This document shows, piece after piece, positions 8,234 through 17,476 of a DNA stretch of 64,000 bases (its first letter is position 1; each line of letters starts with the position of its first letter). The stretch is taken from NCBI GenBank assembly GCA_905182185.1, contig CAJJAP010000003.1:1-64000 (forward strand), read 5' to 3'. The notes under the pieces were generated by a model. The model was not told the origin of the DNA, ran no database searches, and saw only the letters and a program-made list of their open reading frames with translations. A program made the translations under genes and the position numbers. Source of the stretch: an uncultured Candidatus Poseidoniales archaeon (GTDB lineage Archaea; Thermoplasmatota; Poseidoniia; Poseidoniales; Poseidoniaceae).

Positions 8234-9432
8234 GCGAATTTCTCCACAATATATTGCACTATTTGAATGAACTTTTCGGCTTCATCCTGAGTATTATATA
8301 GATAGAATGATGCCCTGATTGTCCCAGTAATACCTAGACGGTTGAGAAGAGGCTGGGCACAATGGTGGCCGGTTCTAACCGCGAAACCCTTAGCATCTAA
8401 GAAACGTGCAAAGTCTTCACTATGTATAGTTGGATGAAGGAATGAAACAACAGCACCGTCACCACTTTGATGACGTCCGTAAACGGTGAATCCGAGTCCC
8501 CTTAACTGTTCTGCAGTCCACTTTGCAATGTTCAACAATCGTTCATGATGGGCAGGTAAATCGATCTTTGACATCCAGTCAAATGCTGCTGACCAACCAA
8601 CTGCCTCAGCAATTTTTGGTGTCCCTGCTTCGAATTTATGCTCATTTTTTTGGTAGGTTGAACCTGAAGTTGTGACAGATTCAATCATATCGCCACCACC
8701 CATGAATGGCTGCATTTGTTCAAAGGCATCGTTTTTTACTAGAAGTGCTCCAATTCCAGTTGGACCACACATTTTGTGGGCACTAAAAGCCATGAAATCA
8801 GCGTTAAATTGTTCAAAATCAATCCTGTCATGTGGAACTGCTTGAGCAGCGTCTATCAAAATCTTAGCCCCAGCCTTGTGTGCTAGAGAAATTAATTCAT
8901 CAACTGGATTTCTAACACCCAAAACATTTGATGTATGAACAACACAAACTAATTTAGCGTTTTCTAATGATGCAATATATGCTTCCATATCCAGTGTGAA
9001 GTCATCTAAGACTGGCACATATCTAATTTCAATTCCTCTTTCTTCAGATAATATTTGCCAAGGAACAATATCTGAATGATGCTCCATTTCAGTGAGGACA
9101 ATGGCATCTCCTGCCTGAAGATTTGCTCTACCCCACCCATGTGCGACCAAATTTATTGCCTCTGTAGTTCCACCTGTCAATATTGCCTTTTCAGCATTGA
9201 ACCAACTTTTTATCCAGCGCCTGCAGTCTTCATATCCTTCGGTTGCTTCACCGGCAAGAGTGTGTACTGCTCTGTGAACATTGGCATTGGAATTAGAGTA
9301 ATATTGAGACATTGCATCTATGACAACTTGTGGTTTTTGAGTAGTTGCTGCGTTGTCTAAATAGACAAGTGGATGGCCGTTGACCTCTCTCGACAATATA
9401 GGAAAATCATCCTTTAGTGACAACTGATTCAC
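8230..9432 (-). CDS. sufS: Cysteine desulfurase SufS
   Basis: PLP enzyme that takes sulfur from cysteine for Fe-S cluster building. YLDNAATTQKP is the N-terminal signature, TEMEHHSD follows, FSAHKMCGPTGIG holds the PLP-binding Lys, and RTGHHCAQPLL holds the active-site Cys of group II desulfurases. 400 residues is standard. The start overlaps the sufD stop by four bases and the stop overlaps the sufE start, in the middle of the suf operon. Confidence 0.95.
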   Translation of the reverse strand: MNQLSLKDDFPILSREVNGHPLVYLDNAATTQKPQVVIDAMSQYYSNSNANVHRAVHTLAGEATEGYEDCRRWIKSWFNAEKAILTGGTTEAINLVAHGWGRANLQAGDAIVLTEMEHHSDIVPWQILSEERGIEIRYVPVLDDFTLDMEAYIASLENAKLVCVVHTSNVLGVRNPVDELISLAHKAGAKILIDAAQAVPHDRIDFEQFNADFMAFSAHKMCGPTGIGALLVKNDAFEQMQPFMGGGDMIESVTTSGSTYQKNEHKFEAGTPKIAEAVGWSAAFDWMSKIDLPAHHERLLNIAKWTAEQLRGLGFTVYGRHQSGDGAVVSFLHPTIHSEDFARFLDAKGFAVRTGHHCAQPLLNRLGITGTIRASFYLYNTQDEAEKFIQIVQYIVEKFA

Positions 9433-10463
9433 CTCTTTAATTCACATTCCAAGTGTACGGTCATTCGCGTTGCTAAGACATCTTTCAAATCTGAATCTCT
9501 TAGATTGGAAAATGCATCTATTAGGAAACCTTCGACTATCAAAGTCTCTGCTTGTTGTGGTGAATGACCCCGACTCATCAAATAATGAACTTGTTCAGGG
9601 TTTACAGGAGAACTTGCAGCACCATGAGCAGCCTTTACCTCATCAGCCAAAACCTCAAGTTCTGGGATTGAATCTGCTCTTGCTTTATCACTCAACAATA
9701 AATTGCGAAATACTTGTCCTGCATCTGTCAAATTAGCACCTTCTGCTACTTTGAGAAGTCCTGTAGTAATAGACCTGCTCGAACCAGCACAGGCTGAATT
9801 TACCACTAGTCTAGAATTGCAGTTAGCAACTTTATGATCAATTTCAATATGATTATCAATGTGTCTTGAACCAAGTCCGTGAACGGTAACTGCTTGTTTC
9901 AAAGAGCCTCCACTTCCAATCAATGCAGTTCTAACATCACTTTTACAACGGGATCCGCCAACACTGAGTGCGGCAATCTCCATTACTGCATCTCTTCCAA
10001 CTGCCCAATCTTCACAATGTAATAACTTACAATCATTAGATAGTTCATTGACAAAGCCATATGCTAGTTTACAATTATCTGCGACTTCTCCGCTGACATA
10101 TAATCCACTCCAATCTGCTTCGCCTGTTAGATGAAGAATAACAGTAGAACTACCTTTACAATCAATATGTAAATGTCCTGCTGCTACATGTCCACTTGCT
10201 TTTGCTTGAATATGTATTAGTCCAAAATCACCATCGATATGTAATGTATGCGATGAACCACCGATTTCACTCAAAAAAACTCGAGCGATATCAGATTCTA
10301 ATACCGCTCTTGGCGCACCTGATTGCAAAGCAATATCCCCATCGATAGAGAATAAGACTTTGTCAGCTACTGGCACACCATCTTGAGGTTTGATTTTTTC
10401 CCAAGGGGTATATCTCCACAAATGCTTAGCGCGTGGAGGGGGAGACATTTCGATATAACTCAA
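9429..10463 (-). CDS. sufD: Fe-S assembly scaffold protein SufD
   Basis: SufD pairs with SufB in the SufBC2D scaffold. 344 residues with the SufBD beta-helix core: VHGLGSRHIDNHIEIDHKV, the segment LTDAGQVFRNLLLSDKA, and the C-terminal YLMSRGHSPQQAETLIVEGF that is shared with SufB. The N-terminus has PPPRAKHLWRYTPWEKI, as in SufD proteins. It overlaps sufB by four bases. Confidence 0.92.
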   Translation of the reverse strand: MSYIEMSPPPRAKHLWRYTPWEKIKPQDGVPVADKVLFSIDGDIALQSGAPRAVLESDIARVFLSEIGGSSHTLHIDGDFGLIHIQAKASGHVAAGHLHIDCKGSSTVILHLTGEADWSGLYVSGEVADNCKLAYGFVNELSNDCKLLHCEDWAVGRDAVMEIAALSVGGSRCKSDVRTALIGSGGSLKQAVTVHGLGSRHIDNHIEIDHKVANCNSRLVVNSACAGSSRSITTGLLKVAEGANLTDAGQVFRNLLLSDKARADSIPELEVLADEVKAAHGAASSPVNPEQVHYLMSRGHSPQQAETLIVEGFLIDAFSNLRDSDLKDVLATRMTVHLECELKR

Positions 10464-11887
10464 CCAATTGAACCCTCCATTTTGATATTGAGTAACTTGT
10501 TCATTTCAACTGCATAATCAGCAGGTAATTCTCTAGTAAATGGTTCAAAGAATCCATTGACGATTAGACCCATTGCTTCTTGTTCATTGAATCCTCTGCT
10601 CATCAGATAAAATAACTGATCTCCTGAAACTTTACTAACACTTGCTTCATGCTCTAAATCTGCACTAGAATTACCAATTTCCATTGTAGGATATGTATCT
10701 GAGCGTGAATCCGGATCTAGCATGAGGGCATCACATACAATCTTGCTACGACAATTATGCGCCTTTGGTAAAACTTGTAACATCCCTCTATATGTTGAGC
10801 GACCTCCATCTTTACTAATCGATTTTGAAATAATATTTGATGTTGTATTGGCTGCTAAGTGATGCACTTTTGCCCCAGTATCTTGGTGTTGGTCTTTCCC
10901 AGCATAAGCAACTGAAACAACTTCTGCGTGAGAACCTTCACCCTTGAGAAGAATTGCTGGATACTTCATTGTCAAACCAGAGCCAATGTTAGAATCGATC
11001 CACTCAACTGTTGAGTTCTTCATTGCATGGGCTCTTTTAGTTACTAGATTCAGAACATTATTTGACCAATTTTGAATTGTCGAATATCTTATTTTTGCTC
11101 CATCCATTGCAATCAGTTCAACCACTGCTGAATGTAGAGCAGTTGAGGCGAATGATGGTGCAGTACATCCTTCGATATAATGCACGCTAGAGCCTTCATC
11201 AGCCAAGATTAATGTTCTTTCAAACTGGCCCATATTCTCGGCATTGATTCTAAAATATGATTGTATTGGCATTTCTACATGGACTCCTTTTGGAATGTAA
11301 ACAAAAGAACCACCAGACCAAACTGCTGTGTTCAGGGCTGCAAATTTATTATCACTATGCGGTACAACTTTACCAAAATATTTCTTTACAAGTTCCGGGT
11401 GTTCTCTGAGTCCGGTGTCCATATCAAGGAAAATAACACCTTGTGATTCAAGGTCTTCACGAATTGAGTGATATACTGCTTCTGAATCATATTGCGCTGT
11501 AATTCCGCCAAGCCATGTGCCTTCTGCTTCTCTTAAACCAACTTTGTCAAATGTGTTTTGAATATCTTCAGGAACATCTTTCCAATCATCCTTGGTCGAA
11601 TCTGTGGAACGTAAGAAATATGTTATCGCTTCAAAATCAATATTATTCAAAATTTCTGGGCTGCCCCATTTTGGCATCTCTCTTTCAACAAAATGGTGAT
11701 ATGCTTTCACTCTAATATCTGTCATCCATTCAGGTTCGTTCTTTATCGCTGAAATATCTCTAACGATTTGCTCGGATAATCCATTGTTGAATCGGATTAC
11801 CGAATTGTCTTCATCGTGAAATCCGAATTGATACTCACCTACAAGATCTCTTGCTTCATCACTCTCAGATATTGCTTCATCACTCAT
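10460..11887 (-). CDS. sufB: Fe-S assembly scaffold protein SufB
   Basis: 475 residues, the main Fe-S scaffold. Conserved SufB stretches include FVYIPKGVHVEMPIQSYFRI, HYIEGCTAP and RSTYRGMLQV, and the C-terminal FYLMSRGFNEQEAMGLIVNGF-type segment. CRSKIVCDALMLD contains Cys residues of the conserved core. It lies 11 bases after sufC and is followed by sufD with a four-base overlap. A GGTGAT-type ribosome site precedes the ATG. Confidence 0.95.
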   Translation of the reverse strand: MSDEAISESDEARDLVGEYQFGFHDEDNSVIRFNNGLSEQIVRDISAIKNEPEWMTDIRVKAYHHFVEREMPKWGSPEILNNIDFEAITYFLRSTDSTKDDWKDVPEDIQNTFDKVGLREAEGTWLGGITAQYDSEAVYHSIREDLESQGVIFLDMDTGLREHPELVKKYFGKVVPHSDNKFAALNTAVWSGGSFVYIPKGVHVEMPIQSYFRINAENMGQFERTLILADEGSSVHYIEGCTAPSFASTALHSAVVELIAMDGAKIRYSTIQNWSNNVLNLVTKRAHAMKNSTVEWIDSNIGSGLTMKYPAILLKGEGSHAEVVSVAYAGKDQHQDTGAKVHHLAANTTSNIISKSISKDGGRSTYRGMLQVLPKAHNCRSKIVCDALMLDPDSRSDTYPTMEIGNSSADLEHEASVSKVSGDQLFYLMSRGFNEQEAMGLIVNGFFEPFTRELPADYAVEMNKLLNIKMEGSIG

Positions 11888-11898
11888 ATAATCACCTC

Positions 11899-12642
11899 TT
11901 ATGCTTTGGCTTCAAGCCAATCGTAGCCTTGCTCTTCCAGTTTATGTGCCAAATCTGGCCCGCCTGATTTTACGATTTTACCGTCTATCATGACATGAAC
12001 ATAATCTGCTTTGACATGTTCTAATAATCTTTGATAATGTGTAATTACTATGCAACCTGCCTGTGGTATAACTTGGTTTATTCCCTTGGAAACAATTTTT
12101 AATGCATCAATATCAAGTCCTGAATCAGTTTCATCGAGTATTGCTAAGGATGGTTGAAGTAGAACTAATTGGAGAATCTCTAAACGCTTCTTTTCTCCAC
12201 CACTAAATCCGTCGTTAACATATCTTGACAAGAAAGAGCGATCCATATCAAGTAATGCCATTGCTGCCTTAAGTTGATTTCTGAAATCTTTTTGTTTTAC
12301 AGCCTCTCCTCTTACAGCTTCAATAGATTTCTTCAAAAATGTACCAACTTTAACACCTGGTAATACTGATGGATATTGAAATGACAAGAACATACCTGCT
12401 CTTGCTCGCTCAAACACTTCCAATTCCTCTAATGGTTGACCGTAGTATGAGATTTCTCCACTGGTGATTTGATATGCAGGATGACCCATCAAAACATTCG
12501 CAAGTGTCGACTTACCGGAGCCATTTCTACCCATTATAGCATGAACTTCACCTTTGCTTATTGCCAATGACAATCCCTTGATGATTTCAGTTCCTTCGAC
12601 ACTTACATGTAGATTTGAAATATTGAGTATCTCCCCAGCCAT
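11899..12642 (-). CDS. sufC: Fe-S assembly ATPase SufC
   Basis: ABC-type ATPase that drives the SufBC2D scaffold. Walker A GRNGSGKST, signature FSGGEKKR, Walker B LAILDETDSGLD, and the SufC-specific VITHYQRLL are present. The frame reaches a TTG at 12654; the ATG at 12642 is preferred because the usual N-terminus (ILNISNLHVSVEG) follows. It is the first gene of the operon, which runs sufC-B-D-S-E and a SufT-like gene without a break. Confidence 0.94.
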   Translation of the reverse strand: MAGEILNISNLHVSVEGTEIIKGLSLAISKGEVHAIMGRNGSGKSTLANVLMGHPAYQITSGEISYYGQPLEELEVFERARAGMFLSFQYPSVLPGVKVGTFLKKSIEAVRGEAVKQKDFRNQLKAAMALLDMDRSFLSRYVNDGFSGGEKKRLEILQLVLLQPSLAILDETDSGLDIDALKIVSKGINQVIPQAGCIVITHYQRLLEHVKADYVHVMIDGKIVKSGGPDLAHKLEEQGYDWLEAKA

Positions 12643-12817
12643 GTCTCTTACCAATCTTGCCTCCTATCACCCCTTTATCAATAAGTGTATTAAGAACGAA
12701 GCAGTTGAAAACAAAAAACATATCAATATAATCTCAAAATGTGCCTTAACCATTCATTTCTGTCTATTTTAAGCAGCGTAGTATTTTGCTGATTAAAATC
12801 ACAATGCGAGGCTTGAA

Positions 12818-13306
12818 ATGGCAGTTGAACGACGAAGAGATATGACCGTTGAGGATTTAGTAGCAAAATACGCTGCTGAAGCAAAAATTGCAATCCAACA
12901 AGAGGCATCAAAGCGAGTTGCGGAATCAACCGACCCAATTGTAGAAGCTCGCTTGCGCAATACATCACTATTGACACTAGTCGATGATGATGAATTAGTT
13001 CCTGCGATTTTGTCACGCCTAGGCGAGGTTAGAGCTGCCCTTGATGGGCATGGTGGGGGCATTAGCGTAAGTTCTATCGAAGTTGTTGCAAATCCTGACG
13101 AGAAACCTTCAATCGACCTGGTTTTAGATTTAACAGGGGCCTGTCTTTCCTGCGGAGCGGCTCCCGGTACACTTGATGGAATCAAGCATGACCTCGAATC
13201 CGATGATGAAGTATACCGTATCCGCTTTTCGGCGAATTTATTAGAATCCTTTGACGAATTAGGCAGAGAATTCATTTTAGCACATGGTTCAGTCACTTTT
13301 GTATGA
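12818..13306 (+). CDS. NifU-like (Nfu) domain Fe-S carrier protein
   Basis: 162 residues. Residues 1-60 are a helical N-terminal part; residues about 75-140 form an Nfu domain with EVRAALDGHGGGISV, followed by LTGACLSCGAAPGTL, whose CxxC holds a transferable Fe-S cluster. It is divergent from sufC across 175 bases of AT-rich DNA that should contain both promoters, suggesting coordinated iron-sulfur metabolism. The ATG at 12818 is the first start that fits. Confidence 0.85.
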   Translation: MAVERRRDMTVEDLVAKYAAEAKIAIQQEASKRVAESTDPIVEARLRNTSLLTLVDDDELVPAILSRLGEVRAALDGHGGGISVSSIEVVANPDEKPSIDLVLDLTGACLSCGAAPGTLDGIKHDLESDDEVYRIRFSANLLESFDELGREFILAHGSVTFV

Positions 13307-13356
13307 GTTGATACAGAGAAAAATATTATTGGGTAAGTTGAAAAACGCATTCATAG

Positions 13357-13365
13357 TTAAATATA
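13357..13365 (+). promoter_or_regulatory. TATA box of the HTH regulator gene
   Basis: TTAAATATA centred near 13361 is 25-26 bases before the ATG at 13386, the spacing expected for a leaderless archaeal transcript. It supports the shorter start of the regulator and places it in its own transcription unit, despite the short gap after the Nfu gene. Confidence 0.5.
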
Positions 13366-13385
13366 CATGCCAAATGCCTGCTTAT

Positions 13386-14051
13386 ATGCGCGAAGTAAGA
13401 GTTGAATACGAAGGCGCAACCTTGATGAATACAGAATTTAAGGAACAGATTACTAGAATCTCTAACATGACTTTTATGGGAGTTGTGTATAGAGATTATG
13501 ACAATCAATGCCTACACCAAATGGTGGAGATCGAGTTGGCAAAAGGTGTTCAGATATCTGAAATTGATGAAATCCCTTACCTAAAAGTACACCAACATCT
13601 CCACATGCAACTTGTTGGTGGAAAAGAGATCCATTGTGTGATTATTCGCAATACCCATGAGACGATACACATTGGTAGCGGTGTTAACGGCGCATATGTG
13701 GTCTCTGGTTCTAAAGTTGGCCGCACAGGTAGTCTGCTAATTTTACGAGGTTCTCCGGATGGAATAACTTCAATAGTAAATGGCTTCAAAAAATGGAACC
13801 CTCGTTGTAAAATCTCTGTTGTGATGCCAGTTGAAGAAAATGCTGGCCTCAGTGGTACTGATTTGACGGATAAACAATTGGAAGTATTCAATCTTGCTTG
13901 GGAAATGGGATTCTACGAAAAGGACTCCCGTATTAAAACTGGTGAAGTCGCAGATGCAATGGGCATTGCTCGAGTCACTGTTTCAGGACATTTGCGTCAT
14001 ATTGAAGAGAAAATGGCGATAATATTGGCACGCAAATTAGGTATTTATTAA
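13386..14051 (+). CDS. Bat-type helix-turn-helix transcriptional regulator
   Basis: About 221 residues. The C-terminal 60 residues form an HTH_10 (bacterio-opsin activator type) domain: LTDKQLEVFNLAWEMGFYE, then TGEVADAMGIARVTVSGHLR with the recognition helix. The N-terminal 150 residues are a ligand- or partner-binding region as in archaeal Bat-like regulators, with no recognised sensor motif. The frame opens at 13284, overlapping the Nfu gene; the ATG at 13386 fits the TATA box. Target genes cannot be read from the sequence, though the neighbouring tgtA and suf genes are candidates. Confidence 0.82.
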   Translation: MREVRVEYEGATLMNTEFKEQITRISNMTFMGVVYRDYDNQCLHQMVEIELAKGVQISEIDEIPYLKVHQHLHMQLVGGKEIHCVIIRNTHETIHIGSGVNGAYVVSGSKVGRTGSLLILRGSPDGITSIVNGFKKWNPRCKISVVMPVEENAGLSGTDLTDKQLEVFNLAWEMGFYEKDSRIKTGEVADAMGIARVTVSGHLRHIEEKMAIILARKLGIY

Positions 14052-14099
14052 ATTCGTATAAGCGAGGACTTCAAGACCGATAGGCCACCGCCCAAAATT

Positions 14100-16373
14100 A
14101 TGAGCGCTTGGCAAGAGGGAAGACGTGACGACCCTGAACCTTGCCGAGAACAAGATGTTGGTTTATTTGAAGTGACAAACCGCGACGGAAGGGCACGTTT
14201 AGGCCGCTTACATACCAAACACGGCATACTAGAAACTCCGGCCTTATTACCCGTAATCAATCCAAATATTAGAACGATTGAACCTCGTGAAATGTGGGAT
14301 AGATACGGTATTTCTGCCTTAATTACTAATTCATATATCATCTGGAAGCATGAACATTTGAAAGAACAGGCAATCAAAGATGGTGTTCATTCATTGATTG
14401 ATTTTCCAGGAGTGATAATGACCGATTCAGGTACTTTCCAAGCCTATATTTACGGTGATGTAGAAGTTGGAGTCGAGGAAATAGTTGAATTCCAAAAAAG
14501 TATAGGTGTTGATATTGCTACAATGCTGGATGTTTTCACCAGACCTGATATGACTGAAGAAGAAGTCAAAAGTGCTGTACTGGAAACAGAAGCAAGGGCT
14601 TCTATCAGCATTGAAAGCGCAGGAAGTACAATGTTAAATGGGCCAATTCAAGGTGGCTTGTTTAAGGAACTAAGAACATTATCTGCTCAAAAAATGGCAA
14701 AACATGATTTCTCTATCCACCCAATTGGCGGCATTGTACCAGTAATGGAACAACATATGTACAAAGATTATGCAAAAATTATGCTCTCGTCACTACCTTA
14801 TCTGCCACCAAATCGCCCCGTTCACATGTTTGGTTGTGGGCATCCTATGCTTTTCCCAATGTCTATCGCACTAGGTGCTGATCTGTTTGATTCGGCAGCA
14901 TACGCATTATTTGCAAAGGATGGAAGACTTCTAACTCCATGGGGTACTGAAAAACTGATCAATCTTGTCGACTGGCCAGTCACTATGCCTTGTATTGCAT
15001 ATACCTCTCCTGAAGAGGTTAGAAATTTGGATCCTGCAGAACAGGTCAAGGTTCTAGCCCGTTATAATTTAGAAGTTACACTTGCTGAATTATCAAGATG
15101 TAAGCAAGCGATTAGAGATGGAACAATATGGAGACTTGCTGAAAGACGCAGCCATCAACATCCAGCATTGCGCGAGGCCTTTTTATGGATTACAACAAGC
15201 CCAAATAAAGCAGGGTTGTCAATGATTGACCTCGAAGAATTAGCGATTACAGACCGGGCTGCTGCAAGGGATAGAGATTCTACTAGAGGTTCTTGGGAGC
15301 ACTCTTGGGATTGGATAATCAGCGCCCAAGAATCCCCTAAAAAGGGAGGCGTATCTTGGGGAGGAGAAGACACATATTTCCGCCCTCACATAATTGAAGC
15401 AAGAAGGCAACTAGCCTCTCGTTGGAGAGCCCCTGAGCCAGTAGGAAATGGTTCAGGAGATGTCCTGATTTTACATGGTCGCCCAGGTCCTTGGAGAGAA
15501 AGATGCAGTGACTTAATGACTCGACTGGCTCACCATGCAGAGGGAATGGAAGTAATGATTTTGACCCCTCTTGGACTATTGCCCTACAGTATGGAAGATT
15601 TGAATCCATTCTCACATGTAACTGGACCTCAATGGATTTGGCGAAGAAGGCCGGATTTATCTTGGATAAGAAGAGAATTGGAACGATTCGAATTGGGCGA
15701 CAGAAGGATTATACTTTGTGATCTAGAAGGAGATGGAATTCAAACGAGATGCATGGAAACTCTTGTTGAAGCTGGCGTAATAAAATCAATTACCGATGAG
15801 GATGCTAGTGAAATACCCCTTGAACAAGAAGGGCGAATCATTGCCACCAACAAAGTACGTTGCCGACATGTTAGTGACAAAATGACCGTCCTCCTCAATG
15901 TTGAATATGGACTCGCTAAAGAATTGATTCAAGATGCAACTTTTGTCATCAATCGACATGGCAGAATAAAAAATGCAATGTCATCTTCTGGAAAACATAT
16001 CGTAAGCCCGAGATTAACCGATGGTGGCATCTCATTGACCGATGATGGTGCTGTAGAGTTGCACAGCCACAGAAGGCGAAAATGCCCTTCTGAGTTTGAG
16101 ACCACACAATCATGGAATTACATCGGAGAGGGCCCTGCATGGGTCGTTGTGAACGATGATGCAGAACCATTTGTTCGAAAGGGAAGGAATGTATTTCATG
16201 GATTCGTTTTGGCAACTGATCCATGGATCGCACCTGGAAGAACTTGTCTTATCGTAAATAAAAAGGGACAATTACTCGGACATGGAATTTCAAATTGCAA
16301 CTCTGAAGAGTTTGCAACTTTCAGTAAAGGTATTGCTATAAAGACGCGTGGCGGATTACGTGAAAGCGTTTGA
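14100..16373 (+). CDS. tgtA: Archaeosine tRNA-guanine transglycosylase, long form
   Basis: TgtA exchanges guanine 15 of archaeal tRNA for preQ0, the first step to archaeosine. Residues about 20-345 form the TGT barrel: MTDSGTFQAYIYGD with the catalytic Asp (109) and GADLFDSAAYALFAKDGR with the nucleophile region. The C-terminal 80 residues, FVRKGRNVFHGFV onward, are a PUA RNA-binding domain. At 757 residues it is about 170 longer than the well-studied Pyrococcus enzyme; the extra middle part contains TPLGLLPYSMEDLNPFSHVTG, which resembles a motif of the archaeosine synthase ArcS. The expected zinc motif (CxCxxC then His) is reduced to a single Cys at PCIAYTSP, with Tyr instead of His at ARYNL. 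Confidence 0.92.
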   Translation: MSAWQEGRRDDPEPCREQDVGLFEVTNRDGRARLGRLHTKHGILETPALLPVINPNIRTIEPREMWDRYGISALITNSYIIWKHEHLKEQAIKDGVHSLIDFPGVIMTDSGTFQAYIYGDVEVGVEEIVEFQKSIGVDIATMLDVFTRPDMTEEEVKSAVLETEARASISIESAGSTMLNGPIQGGLFKELRTLSAQKMAKHDFSIHPIGGIVPVMEQHMYKDYAKIMLSSLPYLPPNRPVHMFGCGHPMLFPMSIALGADLFDSAAYALFAKDGRLLTPWGTEKLINLVDWPVTMPCIAYTSPEEVRNLDPAEQVKVLARYNLEVTLAELSRCKQAIRDGTIWRLAERRSHQHPALREAFLWITTSPNKAGLSMIDLEELAITDRAAARDRDSTRGSWEHSWDWIISAQESPKKGGVSWGGEDTYFRPHIIEARRQLASRWRAPEPVGNGSGDVLILHGRPGPWRERCSDLMTRLAHHAEGMEVMILTPLGLLPYSMEDLNPFSHVTGPQWIWRRRPDLSWIRRELERFELGDRRIILCDLEGDGIQTRCMETLVEAGVIKSITDEDASEIPLEQEGRIIATNKVRCRHVSDKMTVLLNVEYGLAKELIQDATFVINRHGRIKNAMSSSGKHIVSPRLTDGGISLTDDGAVELHSHRRRKCPSEFETTQSWNYIGEGPAWVVVNDDAEPFVRKGRNVFHGFVLATDPWIAPGRTCLIVNKKGQLLGHGISNCNSEEFATFSKGIAIKTRGGLRESV

Positions 16374-16465
16374 ATCAAAAGTCTCTATCAGTGCTACGAT
16401 AAACTACTCTTAACGCGCAAGCATTGAAAGGTCGTCTTTAGCCTCACATAATTGAGGGGAACTGT

Positions 16466-17476
16466 TTGGAACCGGAGCGTATCATTCAAACTCAGGATTT
16501 ATCAAAATTCTATGGACCTCATATGGCTCTTGAAAACCTTAATTTGGACATTAAAAAGGGAGCCACGGGCCTTCTAGGACCTAATGGCGCAGGAAAATCA
16601 ACATTTTTGAAAACTATATTGGGCCTAATACAAGCAACTTCTGGTGAAGGAACTGTCCTGGGACACGACATCAGAACTGAAGGGGCCGCTATTCGTTCAA
16701 GGATTGGATACATGCCAGAATATGATGCTTTGAACCCAGACATGGATGCAATAAATCAAGTGAGATACTCAGGAGAATTACTTGGAATGAATCCAATTGT
16801 AGCATTACAAAGGGCTCATGCATCATTGCAATACGTAGGTCTTGGAGAACAAAGATATAGAGAGATAAAATCATTTTCAACCGGCATGAAACAAGCTACT
16901 AAACTGGCATGCGCAATAATCCATGACCCTGAATTAATCATCGCTGACGAACCCAGCAATGGTCTAGATTCTAGTGCTCGTGAGTTTATGATTGACACCT
17001 TGATCAATACTGTCAAACAAGGTAACCGTTCAGTATTAATGGCATCGCATTTAATGGATGATGTTGAAAGAGTATGCGATGACATCGTACTATTGCACAA
17101 AGGTAAACTGGCAGCACAAGGACGTATAGAGGACTTGAAAGCGATAGATCGTGAAATAGAAATTCACGTTTGGGGTGGAGCATCTAAACTAGAGGCAGCA
17201 ATGATTCAACGTGGAATGCGAGTCAGACGTGAGGGGCGAGTAATGAGAATCACCCACGAATCCGAAGAATTGACTAGTGAAATATTGCTCTGTGCATCTC
17301 AAGTAGGCGCTCAAATAAGAAGGATGCATGAGTATGAAGCATCCCTCGAAGATTTATTCTTGGTAATAATGGAAAACTTAGGCTATGATGTCAAAAGTAG
17401 TGAAGACTTGTTCAAGCATCCAATTCATGCAAGAAAAGTAGATGCTCCAGGGCACATGGGTGGTGGTGCTTCATGA
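16466..17476 (+). CDS. ABC transporter ATP-binding protein (first of cluster)
   Basis: 336 residues, ABC-2 export type. Walker [10 protein letters not shown], signature [12 protein letters not shown] (a variant of the LSGGQ motif as in ABC-2 exporters), Walker [13 protein letters not shown], and H-loop SHLMDD are visible. The C-terminal 100 residues form an accessory domain. The start is a TTG at 16466, after a GGGGAAC stretch. The stop overlaps the next gene's start by four bases, so it is coupled to the permease at 17473. Confidence 0.9.
   Translation: MEPERIIQTQDLSKFYGPHMALENLNLDIKKGATGLLGPNGAGKSTFLKTILGLIQATSGEGTVLGHDIRTEGAAIRSRIGYMPEYDALNPDMDAINQVRYSGELLGMNPIVALQRAHASLQYVGLGEQRYREIKSFSTGMKQATKLACAIIHDPELIIADEPSNGLDSSAREFMIDTLINTVKQGNRSVLMASHLMDDVERVCDDIVLLHKGKLAAQGRIEDLKAIDREIEIHVWGGASKLEAAMIQRGMRVRREGRVMRITHESEELTSEILLCASQVGAQIRRMHEYEASLEDLFLVIMENLGYDVKSSEDLFKHPIHARKVDAPGHMGGGAS

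Noticed and set aside
12799..13350. Long minus-strand frame over the Nfu gene
   Set aside because: Composition is Ser/Arg-rich without motifs; the plus strand carries a clear Nfu CxxC domain.
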